DNA of 26,726 nucleotides from JAQBYK01 sp964499425 (GTDB lineage: Bacteria > Patescibacteriota > Gracilibacteria > UBA1369 > LOWO2-01-FULL-3): the NCBI GenBank assembly GCA_964499425.1, contig CAZCLD010000012.1:1-26726 (forward strand), in the 5' to 3' direction. Below, in pieces: positions 15,466 through 23,011 of the stretch (the stretch's first letter is position 1; every line of letters begins with the position of its first letter). Both the position numbers and the translations under genes were made by a program. Below the pieces are notes generated by a model. That model was not told where the DNA came from, did no database searches, and saw nothing but the letters and a program-made list of their open reading frames with translations.

Positions 15466-16484
15466 GATTCTAAAATTAGATTCACAATTTTCTTAGTCCC
15501 GTTCTCGATCTGAGTAAAACGCTCATTTTCCCCATAGCTTCGTTCAATAGCTTTTACAAAATCATCACCACTGAAATCACCCAGCAAAACCTCATAGTTA
15601 AACTTCTTGGCATTATCAACTTGATCTCCACGACTAGCATGACTACCCAAAGGTATGATTACAGCTTTCTTTTTTAATAAAGCCAACTCAGCCAAACTAT
15701 TAGCACCGCCACGTGAAACCACAATGTCGGAGATAGCATAAACATCGCCAATTTCTTCATCCAGATATTCATATTGAACATACCCTTTCTTTTTCAAGCT
15801 AAGATCCAAATTATTTCGACCTCTGATATGAATTATTTGGAACTGTTTTAAAAGCTCATCAATAGTTTCCGTCACCAGGTCATTTATCTGCACGGCCCCT
15901 TGACTTCCACCCATCACAAGAAGAATAGGCTTGTGATCATTCAATCTGGTGAATCTAAATCCTTTATCCTTGTCACCTTTAAGATTTCTCACAGGATTTC
16001 CAGTGAAGACAATTTTCTTCGCAAATTCTTTGAAATAAGACCTGCTCTCTTCAAAACTTATACAAATTTTCTTCGCAAACTTCGCACAAAACTTATTAGC
16101 TATACCTGGCCGCACATCAGACTCATGGCAGATCACAGGGATTTTTAGGAAGCCTGCCATAATTGCCACAGGAAAGCTGACAAATCCTCCCTTAGAAAAC
16201 ACTACATCTGGTTTGAATTTTTTTAGAATGCGACCCGCTTGCAGCATACCAAGAGGTACACGAAAACTATCCAAAAAATTATTGAATGAAAAGTATCGTC
16301 GAAACTTCCCACAGGAAACACTTTTAAAATCAATTCCGATCTTCTCTATCATAGCTTTCTCAGGACCACGTTTAGATCCAATATAGAGAATTTCTATTCC
16401 TTGGTGCTTTCTAAGCTCTTCTATAACGGCGAGGTTTGGAACGACGTGGCCGCCTGTTCCTCCACCGGTTAACACTACTCGCAT
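15462..16484 (-). CDS. murG: UDP-GlcNAc:lipid-I GlcNAc transferase MurG
   Basis: MurG makes lipid II from lipid I at the inner membrane face. The start chosen gives MRVVLTGGGTGGHVVPNLAV with the nucleotide-lipid loop GGGTGGH at residues 7-13. An in-frame ATG at 16529 would add 15 unrelated residues. Later motifs are VVFSKGGFVSFPVAI, CHESDVRPG, FTGNPVR, VMGGSQGAVQIND and the donor site ISRGGANSLAELALLKKKAVIIPLG (here VSRGGANS). The length, 340 residues, is normal. It overlaps the 3' end of ftsW by 74 nt, unusually long but in a different frame, and overlaps the following glycosyltransferase by 4 nt, so the three genes form a tight cell-wall operon. Confidence 0.96.
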   Translation of the reverse strand: MRVVLTGGGTGGHVVPNLAVIEELRKHQGIEILYIGSKRGPEKAMIEKIGIDFKSVSCGKFRRYFSFNNFLDSFRVPLGMLQAGRILKKFKPDVVFSKGGFVSFPVAIMAGFLKIPVICHESDVRPGIANKFCAKFAKKICISFEESRSYFKEFAKKIVFTGNPVRNLKGDKDKGFRFTRLNDHKPILLVMGGSQGAVQINDLVTETIDELLKQFQIIHIRGRNNLDLSLKKKGYVQYEYLDEEIGDVYAISDIVVSRGGANSLAELALLKKKAVIIPLGSHASRGDQVDNAKKFNYEVLLGDFSGDDFVKAIERSYGENERFTQIENGTKKIVNLILES

Positions 16485-17035
16485 GATAGGTTGTATGTTC
16501 AGAAATATGTAAAAGTATAGCGATTCCAATCAAAGAAGCCACCAAAGAAGACCCACCATAACTAACAAAAGGCAGAGTTATCCCTGTGACAGGCAATAAG
16601 GCTGTATTAACAGCAATATTTATGAAAGCCTGCACGGTAATCCAGGTCGTCAGACCTACCGCAACAAACGTTTCAAAATTATTTTTAGCACGATCAGCAA
16701 TACTATAGCCTCTCAGAGCGATGACCAAATAAGCTAAAACAACAAATATTATTCTCAAAAACCCAAGTTCTTCAGAAGAAGCGGCAAAAATAAAATCATC
16801 CGAAGCTTGTGGCAACCAATAGGATTTTTGAACCCCCTGAGTCAATCCTTTTCCCCAAAGGCCGCCACTACCAACAGCTATATTGGCTTGTTGTGACTGC
16901 CAACAATAATCCTCTATACATTCCTCATCAACACGCAAAAACCCCTGAAATCGCTCTCTCACATGAGGCACAGAGGTAACTACAATAATAGCAGCAAGAA
17001 AAGACAATAAGAGCCCTATTGCAAGATGCTTAATC
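16411..17035 (-). CDS. ftsW: Peptidoglycan glycosyltransferase FtsW, C-terminal half (after the assembly gap)
   Basis: This is the second part of the SEDS-family lipid II polymerase, interrupted by ten N. It begins with IKHLAIGLLLSFLAA and contains the large extracytoplasmic loop with NIAVGSGGLWGKGLTQGVQ, then LPQASDDFIFA, whose final Asp matches the essential catalytic Asp of SEDS proteins. It ends with the signature LPVTGITLPFVSYGGSSL and a basic tail (RWRNRRPRRSKPRRYRRA). Two Cys lie in the loop (CIEDYC). The 3' end overlaps murG by 74 nt. Given ten N, the two halves are out of frame, but the N run is only a placeholder and I do not call a frameshift. Confidence 0.92.
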
Positions 17036-17045
17036 NNNNNNNNNN
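17036..17045. other. Assembly gap (10 N)
   Basis: Ten N interrupt ftsW. The N-terminal half ends on a codon boundary at 17046, and the next known codon on the other side begins at 17034, so a real gap of 3n+2 bases (for example 8 or 11) would restore one continuous frame. Alignment with FtsW family spacing suggests about four missing residues. Confidence 0.97.
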
Positions 17046-17621
17046 GGCTACGAAATACATACAAATACAAATAAGCCCAATTACAATCGTAGAGCCGTAA
17101 TCATTCTGCAGGATTATAGGGAAAATAATAAGTCCCGATATCATACAGAATGGCAAGAAGCCGTCTCTAAAACTATCAATATGTGCATGTCTCTTACTAA
17201 ACCAATAACCCAAGTATAGAATTACTGCTAACTTCGCAAATTCCGAGGGTTGCAAAGAAGTATTCTGAAAGCGTATCCAATTAGTCGCAATAGTCCCATA
17301 GTCTTGACCTACAACCAAAACAGCAATCAATGACAAAAGGGTCAGCCCGAAAAGGAATGGAGCAACCTTCTTCCAAAATTTCAGCGGCAATTTCCAAGCA
17401 ACAACGAAAGCAACCAAAGCCACAAACAAGCGAAACAAGTGTTTTTTGAAGAGCAAATAACAATCAACATCGGCATCACTGCAATTTGGATATGCTACTC
17501 CAGGAGCTGAGAGAGATATGGATTTTGGCACGCCAATACTAGTGATCATTATCAAGCCGAAAATCAGCAAAAACAAGGTAGTTAAAGCCAAAACGGAATC
17601 AAATTTTATGGCCTTTCTCAT
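17046..17621 (-). CDS. ftsW: Peptidoglycan glycosyltransferase FtsW, N-terminal half (before the assembly gap)
   Basis: First 192 residues of FtsW, the septal lipid II polymerase that works with a class B penicillin-binding protein. Five hydrophobic segments are visible: about 8-28, 60-80, 88-108, 133-150 and 155-175, with another leading into the gap. The SEDS motif NWIRFQNTSLQPSEFAKLAV is intact, as is LQNDYGST. The first extracytoplasmic loop carries two Cys (YPNCSDADVDCYLLF) that are not general in the family. Gap included, the whole protein is about 403 residues, a normal size. A TTGTAT-17-TACAAT promoter lies just upstream, with its -10 box 9 nt before the ATG. Confidence 0.92.
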
Positions 17622-17630
17622 AGTAGGGAG

Positions 17631-17664
17631 ATTGTAGCTAAATGTGCGACAGAATACAATTCTG
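17631..17664 (-). promoter_or_regulatory. ftsW promoter with palindrome over the -35 box
   Basis: On the minus strand TTGTAT (17659-17654), a 17-nt spacer and TACAAT (17636-17631). The -35 box lies inside the perfect palindrome CAGAAT-N3-ATTCTG (17650-17664), a possible operator. Only 9 nt separate the -10 box from the ftsW ATG, so the mRNA would be leaderless or nearly so. Confidence 0.5.
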
Positions 17665-17692
17665 CCTTATACAGCAAAAGCTCAGGAAAAAT

Positions 17693-17721
17693 TTGAAATT
17701 ATTCTCTCTTATAGTCATACT
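17693..17721 (+). promoter_or_regulatory. lspA promoter
   Basis: TTGAAA (17693-17698), a 17-nt spacer and CATACT (17716-17721), ending 6 nt before the chosen lspA ATG. The geometry again implies a leaderless transcript. Confidence 0.45.
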
Positions 17722-17727
17722 AAAACC

Positions 17728-18195
17728 ATGAAGAAAGAAATGGGCCGCATATTTATTCTCGCAGGATTAACAGCTCTAATAGATCAATTGTGCAAGTTTT
17801 ATGCAGAGAAGTTCTTGGCGGAAAAAACAATAGGAACATCGATTTTTCGCTTGGAATACAGTCAAAACACGGGGATAGCCTTTGGCATTCCAGTGCCATT
17901 TTATCTGTTAATTGCGCTGACTATCTTCATGATGGGATTCGTTATTTACTTTGCAATAAGCGAATTGAACCTGAAAAATGAGATGTCGATAGTAGCAATA
18001 TCTTTCATAATTGGAGGCGCTCTAGGGAATCTAATTGATCGATTAACTCACGGCTATGTGATTGATTTTATAGGCATTTGGAAATGGCCCAATTTCAATG
18101 TGGCCGATGCACATATTGTGATCGGGATATTGTTACTGATCGTATTTTATGGTAAAATTAACAAAACTAAAAACTATGCCCGAAGAAGAAAGTAA
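17728..18195 (+). CDS. lspA: Lipoprotein signal peptidase (signal peptidase II)
   Basis: LspA cleaves the signal peptide of prolipoproteins in the membrane, after lipid attachment to Cys. The chosen ATG gives 155 residues, the typical size; an in-frame ATG at 17644 would add 28 polar residues. Four membrane helices are seen. The family boxes are present: DQLCKFY near the N-terminus, YSQNTGIAFG at 45-53, GGALGNLIDRLTHGYVIDF with catalytic Asp113, and FNVADAHI with catalytic Asp127. The acidic Ig-repeat lipoprotein elsewhere in the window is a plausible substrate. The gene overlaps the next by 20 nt and is divergent from ftsW. Confidence 0.96.
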   Translation: MKKEMGRIFILAGLTALIDQLCKFYAEKFLAEKTIGTSIFRLEYSQNTGIAFGIPVPFYLLIALTIFMMGFVIYFAISELNLKNEMSIVAISFIIGGALGNLIDRLTHGYVIDFIGIWKWPNFNVADAHIVIGILLLIVFYGKINKTKNYARRRK

Positions 18196-18967
18196 ACCAG
18201 ATATAGGACCTCCCAGAATTTCATTCGCGACATTCCTATTAAAAGTACTCGCAGCTGCAGCTGGGGGAGTTGGAGGCACATTGATTTTAGTGGTGATTTT
18301 CTTCCTGGCTTCGGCAATTTTCCAGCCGATTACAGGTGGGCTTGCAGAGGGGGAGACAGTTAGCCCGATTTTTATATTCGTACTAATGATGATGATCTTT
18401 TTGTCCTCGACGACAGGAAATATAGTCAGTACGTGGCTTATGGCTCTAACAGAAAAGGACAAGTACACAAGACTTTCATCAGCAATTTATCAGGTGTTTA
18501 TAGTAAGTGTCATCATTTTCATACTGATGGTGCCAGTTTACTTCATAACCTCTACAGCAAATATCTCCATCACTGCATATGCAATTGCCCTTCACATCAT
18601 AATCTCCGCACAAGTAAGTGCATTGATCTTAGAAATAGTATCGAATTACAAGCACGCTCTGATTGGTGTTTATGGGGTGACTTTCTCCATACTAATTAGC
18701 GCAGGGGTACTGTTTGGTTTGGGAGGAATTATCAAAGCCCCACAAATCCTGCTCTTCATTGCTCTGCCAATCGTTTGGGGTTCAATTGCTTTTGTCCAAA
18801 GCATTACAACCATTCTTTACGGATGGATCGCTAGAATGTATGACAAGGACTTCCTTTCAACACAAACCGTATATGGTCAGGACTACGGAAAAGAAGTCGA
18901 AAGCGTAGAAGAAGTAGCTCCAAAAGCAGAAGACGAAGCTGGAGCAGACTTTCTAAGACACAATTAA
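18176..18967 (+). CDS. Six-helix integral membrane protein of unknown function
   Basis: This 263-residue protein is not recognised. It has a short polar N-terminus (MPEEESKPDIGPP) and about six transmembrane segments, at about residues 20-50, 65-90, 100-120, 125-145, 155-175 and 185-210. An acidic cytoplasmic-type tail ends in AEDEAGADFLRHN. No catalytic motif or transporter signature is visible. The ATG at 18176 overlaps lspA by 20 nt and is preferred to one at 18149, which overlaps more and adds nine residues. Co-transcription with lspA suggests an envelope role, but that is only context. Its stop overlaps the aroE stop on the opposite strand. Confidence 0.75.
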   Translation: MPEEESKPDIGPPRISFATFLLKVLAAAAGGVGGTLILVVIFFLASAIFQPITGGLAEGETVSPIFIFVLMMMIFLSSTTGNIVSTWLMALTEKDKYTRLSSAIYQVFIVSVIIFILMVPVYFITSTANISITAYAIALHIIISAQVSALILEIVSNYKHALIGVYGVTFSILISAGVLFGLGGIIKAPQILLFIALPIVWGSIAFVQSITTILYGWIARMYDKDFLSTQTVYGQDYGKEVESVEEVAPKAEDEAGADFLRHN

Positions 18968-19794
18968 ACAAACATCTCGTTAAGAGCCGCTTGCATTGTC
19001 TCTTTCGGAGCCTCTTTGCCAGTCCATAATTTGAATTGCTCAAATGCTTGATATAAAAACATTTTATCCCCAGTTACAGCTTTAATTCCAAAGGATTTTG
19101 CAGCCTCAATTAGGGGTGTAACAAGGGGCTTATAGACAATGTCCATGACTACTTCGAACTTCTTCAAATAATCTGGCGGAAGCAATCCCTCAAGTGTGGC
19201 ACCAGGATTACTGATCCAAATAGAGGTTGTTTGAACTAATATATCACCATCAGCATCGAGCATATCTGAAAGGCCGCCACTGACAATATTTACTCCAAAC
19301 ATTGTTGAAAAAACGCTGGCTAACTCCTTGGCAGCTTCAGTCGTTCTGTTATAAATAGAAACTTGAGCTCCTGCTTTTAGAAGCCCATAGACAGCAGCGC
19401 GCGCGGCTCCACCAGCACCAACAATTATGACCTTTTTCCCTTCCAAATCACCAGAAGCTTCCTCCAGAGCTTTATTTATCCCAATATAATCCACATTGTA
19501 CCCATATAAATTGCCGCTTTTATTAACGATTGTATTAACAGCACCAATTTTCTCAGCATCCTCATTAATTTCACTCAAATACTCCATCACATCACGTTTA
19601 TATGGCGAGGAAACAGATAATCCATAGATTGGATCATGCTTAACATGCTCCATGAATGAAGCAAATTCATTTTGAGGAATCTCAAAAATACCAAACTGCG
19701 CATCAATCCCCATCTCTTTGAAGGCGGCATTTTGAACAACGGGCGACAACGAATGTTTAGCAGGATTGGCTAAAATCCCATATCTTTTACTCAT
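18964..19794 (-). CDS. aroE: Shikimate dehydrogenase
   Basis: AroE reduces 3-dehydroshikimate to shikimate with NADPH. The 276 residues have the substrate motif HSLSP (14-18), the catalytic Lys66 in SVSSPYK, AVNTIV with Asn87, and GYNVDYIG with Asp102. The nucleotide loop is GAGGAARA (126-133), followed by NRT (149-151), which selects NADP. YQAFEQFKLWTG near the end closes the substrate pocket. The usual NVT before P-x-K reads SVS here, a mild change. The stop overlaps that of the membrane protein on the plus strand, and the start follows the slipin gene by 6 nt, so aroE is probably co-transcribed with it. Its presence implies that at least part of aromatic biosynthesis is encoded. Confidence 0.94.
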   Translation of the reverse strand: MSKRYGILANPAKHSLSPVVQNAAFKEMGIDAQFGIFEIPQNEFASFMEHVKHDPIYGLSVSSPYKRDVMEYLSEINEDAEKIGAVNTIVNKSGNLYGYNVDYIGINKALEEASGDLEGKKVIIVGAGGAARAAVYGLLKAGAQVSIYNRTTEAAKELASVFSTMFGVNIVSGGLSDMLDADGDILVQTTSIWISNPGATLEGLLPPDYLKKFEVVMDIVYKPLVTPLIEAAKSFGIKAVTGDKMFLYQAFEQFKLWTGKEAPKETMQAALNEMFV

Positions 19795-19800
19795 TTATTA

Positions 19801-20559
19801 TTACTTACCAGCTACTTTTCCAAGTGCTTCCAAGGCTTCCATTGGCACCATCCAAATGGTTGTGTTGGATTGATCTGAGGAAAGGTCATTTATAGACTGC
19901 AAAGTACGCAAATGTAGAGCACCAGGAGCCTCAGCTAAGGTCTTGGCAGCTTTAGAAAGGTTGTCTGAAGCGGTAACCTCACCCATAGCCTTAATAACGA
20001 CAGCCCTTCTCTCTCTCTCTGCCTCAGCCTCTTTTGCCATGGTTCTTTTCAAATCTTGTGGCAAGACAACATCTTTTAATTCAACAGACTCAACAGCTAT
20101 TCCCCACGGATCAGTTGCTTTGTCTACTACTTCCTTAATTTTAACAGCAATTTCATCCCTATTCTTCAGTAAAGTATCCAATTTTACTTCACCAACAGCA
20201 TTCCTCATCGTAGTTTGAGCCAATTGGCTTACAGCATAAAAGAAGTTTTCTACCTCCAAAATCACCTTTGAAGCATCGCTTACCTTGTAATAAATAACTG
20301 CATTAATACTGATAGAAATATTGTCCTCAGTAATTGCTTCTTGGTCAGGTACGTCAACGGCCTTTACACGAATATCCACTTTTACCATCTTCTGAATCAC
20401 GGGAAAAACTAGTCTCCACCCAGGATTGATAATATGACCACTGTATTTACCTAGAGTGAACTTTACACCACGTTCATACTGCTTTACTTCTCTGATGCTT
20501 ATGACGATTAGTACAGCAAGAGCAATTACTGCCCAAGTGACAATGAAATTAATATCCAT
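19801..20559 (-). CDS. Slipin / stomatin-like SPFH-domain protein
   Basis: Band 7 protein of 252 residues. It has one N-terminal membrane helix (FIVTWAVIALAVLIVIS), then the SPFH domain: ERGVKFTLGKYSG, NPGWRLVFPVIQKMVKVDIR, VPDQEAITEDNISI, and the long Ala/Glu-rich coiled part with MAKEAEAERERRAVVIKA. The C-terminus TIWMVPMEALEALGKVAGK is typical of bacterial slipins. Such proteins form membrane-associated rings, often with an NfeD-type partner; no NfeD gene is beside it here. It is upstream of aroE with 6 nt between and divergent from mscS. Confidence 0.93.
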   Translation of the reverse strand: MDINFIVTWAVIALAVLIVISIREVKQYERGVKFTLGKYSGHIINPGWRLVFPVIQKMVKVDIRVKAVDVPDQEAITEDNISISINAVIYYKVSDASKVILEVENFFYAVSQLAQTTMRNAVGEVKLDTLLKNRDEIAVKIKEVVDKATDPWGIAVESVELKDVVLPQDLKRTMAKEAEAERERRAVVIKAMGEVTASDNLSKAAKTLAEAPGALHLRTLQSINDLSSDQSNTTIWMVPMEALEALGKVAGK

Positions 20560-20603
20560 GATAATTTTGGTTAGAATTTACTAACAAATTATCAATTTAC
20601 AGT

Positions 20604-20652
20604 GTTTAGTCCACGTTTAGTCCTTGAGAAAAAGAACAAAAAATGGTAATAT
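20604..20652 (+). promoter_or_regulatory. mscS promoter with upstream direct repeat
   Basis: TTGAGA (20624-20629), an exact 17-nt spacer and TAATAT (20647-20652). Immediately upstream, GTTTAGTCC occurs twice (20604-20612 and 20615-20623) at an 11-bp period, the layout of an activator or regulator site binding one face of the helix. It could also act on the divergent slipin gene. Confidence 0.6.
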
Positions 20653-20673
20653 ATACAGATTAAATTAATCGGA

Positions 20674-21786
20674 ATGAACACAGCATACGCAGTCTCAACT
20701 CAAGGAGCAGAAGATATGGCTGGTGACACAGCTATAGAATTAGCAACCCTGATCCAAGTCGTAGTTCAAAAAATACCGCTATGGATTGCCGCTTTCATCG
20801 TCATGATTTTGGCTGTTGTTATAGCCAAAATAGGAAGGAGTATAATTGAGAACAAGTTGGCAGAAAAGGGTATAGAAGAGGAACACAAAGAATTGCAGAT
20901 ATTAGGAGGAAGAGTTACTTATACAGGTATCCTGATGTTGGGAATCACCGTTGCCCTTAAAATAGCAGGTATCGATCTGACATCAATTCTCGCCGCTGTT
21001 GCATTTGGTATAGGTTTTGCGCTCAAGGATATGATCATGAATTTTCTAGCAGGAATATTGATTCTTATTGGGCGTCACTTCACTCTGGGAGATTTCATCA
21101 GCGTAGGCGGTACTCTAGGTAAGGTAGTCGAAATCCAATCCAGAGTAACCATTCTTAAAGCGATTGATGGTACAAAGGTGATAGTCCCAAACGCAGATCT
21201 TTTCAAAAAACAAGTTATTAGCTTTACAAGCAATCCTTTCCGAAGAATTGAAGTCGCAGTCGGAGTTGAATACAGAAGTGATTTAGAGAACGTACTCAAG
21301 GTATGTATGAAAGCCATAAAGACGACAGAAGGGGTATTAGTTGAGCCCAAACCTGCAGTTCTGATAAGTGATTTTGGGGATAGCGCAATCACAATTAAGT
21401 TAAAGGCCTGGGTAGATTCAAAAGGTGGCTGGATCAAAATAAAAAGCAACTTGGTGTTGAATGTGAAAAAACTGTTTGACGAACACAATATCACCATTCC
21501 ATGGCCTATTCGTACAAGCGTTCAGGATAAAGATCAAGACTATACAGAAAAACCTTTAGTAGAACCCGTCGCAACTGAGGAAGAGGTGGCACCACCCGTC
21601 CCCGAAGCACCGGTTCAACCAGGTGCAACAACAACAGCGGCGCAAGTGGCAACTCCAGCTGCACCAGCCACCCCGGCTGTCACTCCTCAGGTAACCGCAC
21701 AGGCACAAGTTGCAGCGCAGCCAGTGCCAGTTCCAACAGCAGATGCTCAAGACCAAGGGCTGAAACCTCTAAACGAGCAGAGGTAA
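20674..21786 (+). CDS. Small-conductance mechanosensitive channel (MscS family)
   Basis: MscS channels open on membrane tension to release solutes in osmotic downshock. This one has 370 residues. An N-terminal amphipathic part and two helices precede the pore helix TM3 (AAVAFGIGFALKDMIMNFLAG). Next come the hinge and beta domain (GDFISVGGTLGKVVEIQSRVTIL, then IPN-type IVPNADLFKKQV), and the alpha/beta cage domain. The last 90 residues are a low-complexity Pro/Ala/Gln/Val tail (PAAPATPAVTPQ and similar), absent from the core family. The start is set by the promoter 22 nt upstream. No strong Shine-Dalgarno is seen. A minus-strand terminator begins at the stop codon. Confidence 0.93.
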   Translation: MNTAYAVSTQGAEDMAGDTAIELATLIQVVVQKIPLWIAAFIVMILAVVIAKIGRSIIENKLAEKGIEEEHKELQILGGRVTYTGILMLGITVALKIAGIDLTSILAAVAFGIGFALKDMIMNFLAGILILIGRHFTLGDFISVGGTLGKVVEIQSRVTILKAIDGTKVIVPNADLFKKQVISFTSNPFRRIEVAVGVEYRSDLENVLKVCMKAIKTTEGVLVEPKPAVLISDFGDSAITIKLKAWVDSKGGWIKIKSNLVLNVKKLFDEHNITIPWPIRTSVQDKDQDYTEKPLVEPVATEEEVAPPVPEAPVQPGATTTAAQVATPAAPATPAVTPQVTAQAQVAAQPVPVPTADAQDQGLKPLNEQR

Positions 21787-21818
21787 ACAAAAGCCCCTCG
21801 CAATATTTTGGAGGGGGC
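21785..21818 (-). terminator. Intrinsic terminator on the minus strand, next to the mscS stop
   Basis: Minus strand: a GC-rich arm ending CCCCTC, a loop of about 11 nt, GAGGGGC and then TTTTGTTT. The plus strand lacks a T run after the hairpin, so it acts for a leftward transcript. No minus-strand ORF lies upstream of it in the 540-nt gap. Confidence 0.65.
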
Positions 21819-22163
21819 GCCAAACCCAAGCTCTATCGATAGTACACTTTAATTGTAGTATCGAGAGTTAATTTTGAATTTGTTTTTGTTTTTCTGGAGA
21901 CCAATCCTTTCTTTTTTCAATCCATGCTTCGGACGATATTTTTAGTCGCGCCTGCGACCGCTTGTTAACGTGAACCTCTCGAACTCATAATGAGTTAGGA
22001 GGACACCAAGCCCAGTCCCGAGGGAAAGTAAGTAACCGGCCCAAGTGGTCAATGAGGGCCATCACAAAGATCGGACACTAATGAGATTCATGAGAAATCT
22101 CGTCAATGTTCAGTCTTCGTGATTACTGTTTGTCAACGATCTTTTCTCGGCTTCGACAATGGC
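21787..22163 (-). ncRNA. Candidate structured non-coding RNA, unassigned
   Basis: The 538 nt between mscS and sdaAB contain no credible ORF. A leftward terminator marks a 3' end at about 21787. A weak promoter (TTGATA 22190-22185, 15-nt spacer, TAACAT 22169-22164) could start an RNA near 22160. Long-range pairing is visible: plus-strand 22058-22062 GCCAT with 22159-22163 ATGGC; 22066-22077 AAAGATCGGACA with 22131-22144 (TGTC, two bulged A, CGATCTTT); inside it 22081-22088 with 22096-22103. Separate hairpins are AACTCA/TGAGTT (21982-21996, extended by CCTC/GAGG) and GTCGC/GCGAC (21945-21958). I compared it by eye with tmRNA, RNase P RNA, SRP RNA, 5S and 6S and found no convincing match. The strand is inferred from the terminator. 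A plus-strand leader of sdaAB is the alternative. Confidence 0.45.
21831..21894 (+). terminator. Possible mscS terminator hairpin
   Basis: CTCT-CGATA-TAC pairs with GTA-TATCG-AGAG (21831-21867, twelve pairs, one bulge and one G-G mismatch). A T-rich tail with TTTTTGTTTTT follows. The T run starts some 15 nt after the stem, so the fit is imperfect. The stem may instead be part of the minus-strand RNA. Confidence 0.35.
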
Positions 22164-22324
22164 ATGTTATCATCATCAAAACTTTATCAAATCATAAAAC
22201 TATACCAGACAAGTGGCAGTCAGCGCAACGACTTGCTATGGACATATAAAAAAGCATGGTTTGATTTAGAATGGACCTTTTAAACTACCTCTGCTAAAAT
22301 GGAGTAAATCGGAAGTTTATAAAC

Positions 22325-23011
22325 ATGACCAATCTATCAATTTTCGACATCGCAGGGCCCGTAATGGTGGGACCCTCCAGCTCACATACAGCTGGTGCGT
22401 GCAAAATAGGGCAATTTGCTCGAGCCCTTTTTCATAGAACACCAAGAAAAGTGACCTTCTATTTACATGGCTCTTTTGGTGAAGTTTACAAGGGACATGC
22501 TACTGATAAGGCGCTTCTAGGCGGAGTGATGAAATTCATGACTAGCGATCCACGGATTAAAGATAGCTTTGAAATAGCAAAGGAAAAGGGGATTGAATAT
22601 GAGTTTATCAAAAAGAATCTCGGAAACAACTATCACCCCAATACTGTAAAAATTGTCCTTGAGAACCGGAATAACAAAATGGAAGTAATAGGCTGCTCAA
22701 TTGGGGGAGGAATGATAGAGATTGTAAAGATCGATAATTTCAAAGTTCACCTGCCAGGAAGAGCCGGCAAATATCTGTCCCTTGTAGTAATGCATGAAAC
22801 AAAAAAAGGCGTTATCGCGAGGCTAGTTAAAAAGCTCAAAAGAAGAGGAATAAAAGTAGCAGAAAGGGTGCACACAAACGTGAGGGACAAAACGCTAACA
22901 GTTTTGAGCCTTGAAGGTCGCCGAATTACACTTCCAGAAGTAATCGAGCTGGAAAAGAATTCCCCGAGAACTGGCTTTATTAGGTCATTATCTAAATTGC
23001 AAAAAGAATGA
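22325..23011 (+). CDS. sdaAB: L-serine dehydratase, beta subunit (iron-sulfur type)
   Basis: Beta chain of the two-subunit [4Fe-4S] L-serine dehydratase, which converts serine to pyruvate and ammonia. The 228 residues open with SIFDIAGPVMVGPSSSHTAG, the family signature. GSFGEVYKGHATDKALLGG and a C-terminal ACT-like segment (about 150-215, beginning with the LSLVVMHETKKGVIARLV stretch) follow. The gene overlaps sdaAA by 4 nt (ATGA), so the subunits are translationally coupled. A GGAAG lies 9 nt before the ATG as a possible ribosome-binding site. The unassigned structured region lies immediately upstream. Confidence 0.95.
   Translation: MTNLSIFDIAGPVMVGPSSSHTAGACKIGQFARALFHRTPRKVTFYLHGSFGEVYKGHATDKALLGGVMKFMTSDPRIKDSFEIAKEKGIEYEFIKKNLGNNYHPNTVKIVLENRNNKMEVIGCSIGGGMIEIVKIDNFKVHLPGRAGKYLSLVVMHETKKGVIARLVKKLKRRGIKVAERVHTNVRDKTLTVLSLEGRRITLPEVIELEKNSPRTGFIRSLSKLQKE

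Noticed and set aside
17016..17070. Frameshift in ftsW
   Set aside because: The break coincides with ten N of unknown true length. A gap of 8 or 11 nt restores the frame.
21975..22002. Similarity to the 5S rRNA segment CGAACTCA
   Set aside because: Only this short stretch matches. The rest of the 5S fold and the expected length are missing, and the sequence is better explained as an AACTCA/TGAGTT hairpin.
21900..22320. tmRNA or RNase P RNA
   Set aside because: GGCTTCGACAATGG at 22149 and GAGGGAAAGT at 22020 look suggestive, but no tag-peptide ORF, T-arm, CCA end or RNase P P4 sequence accompanies them.
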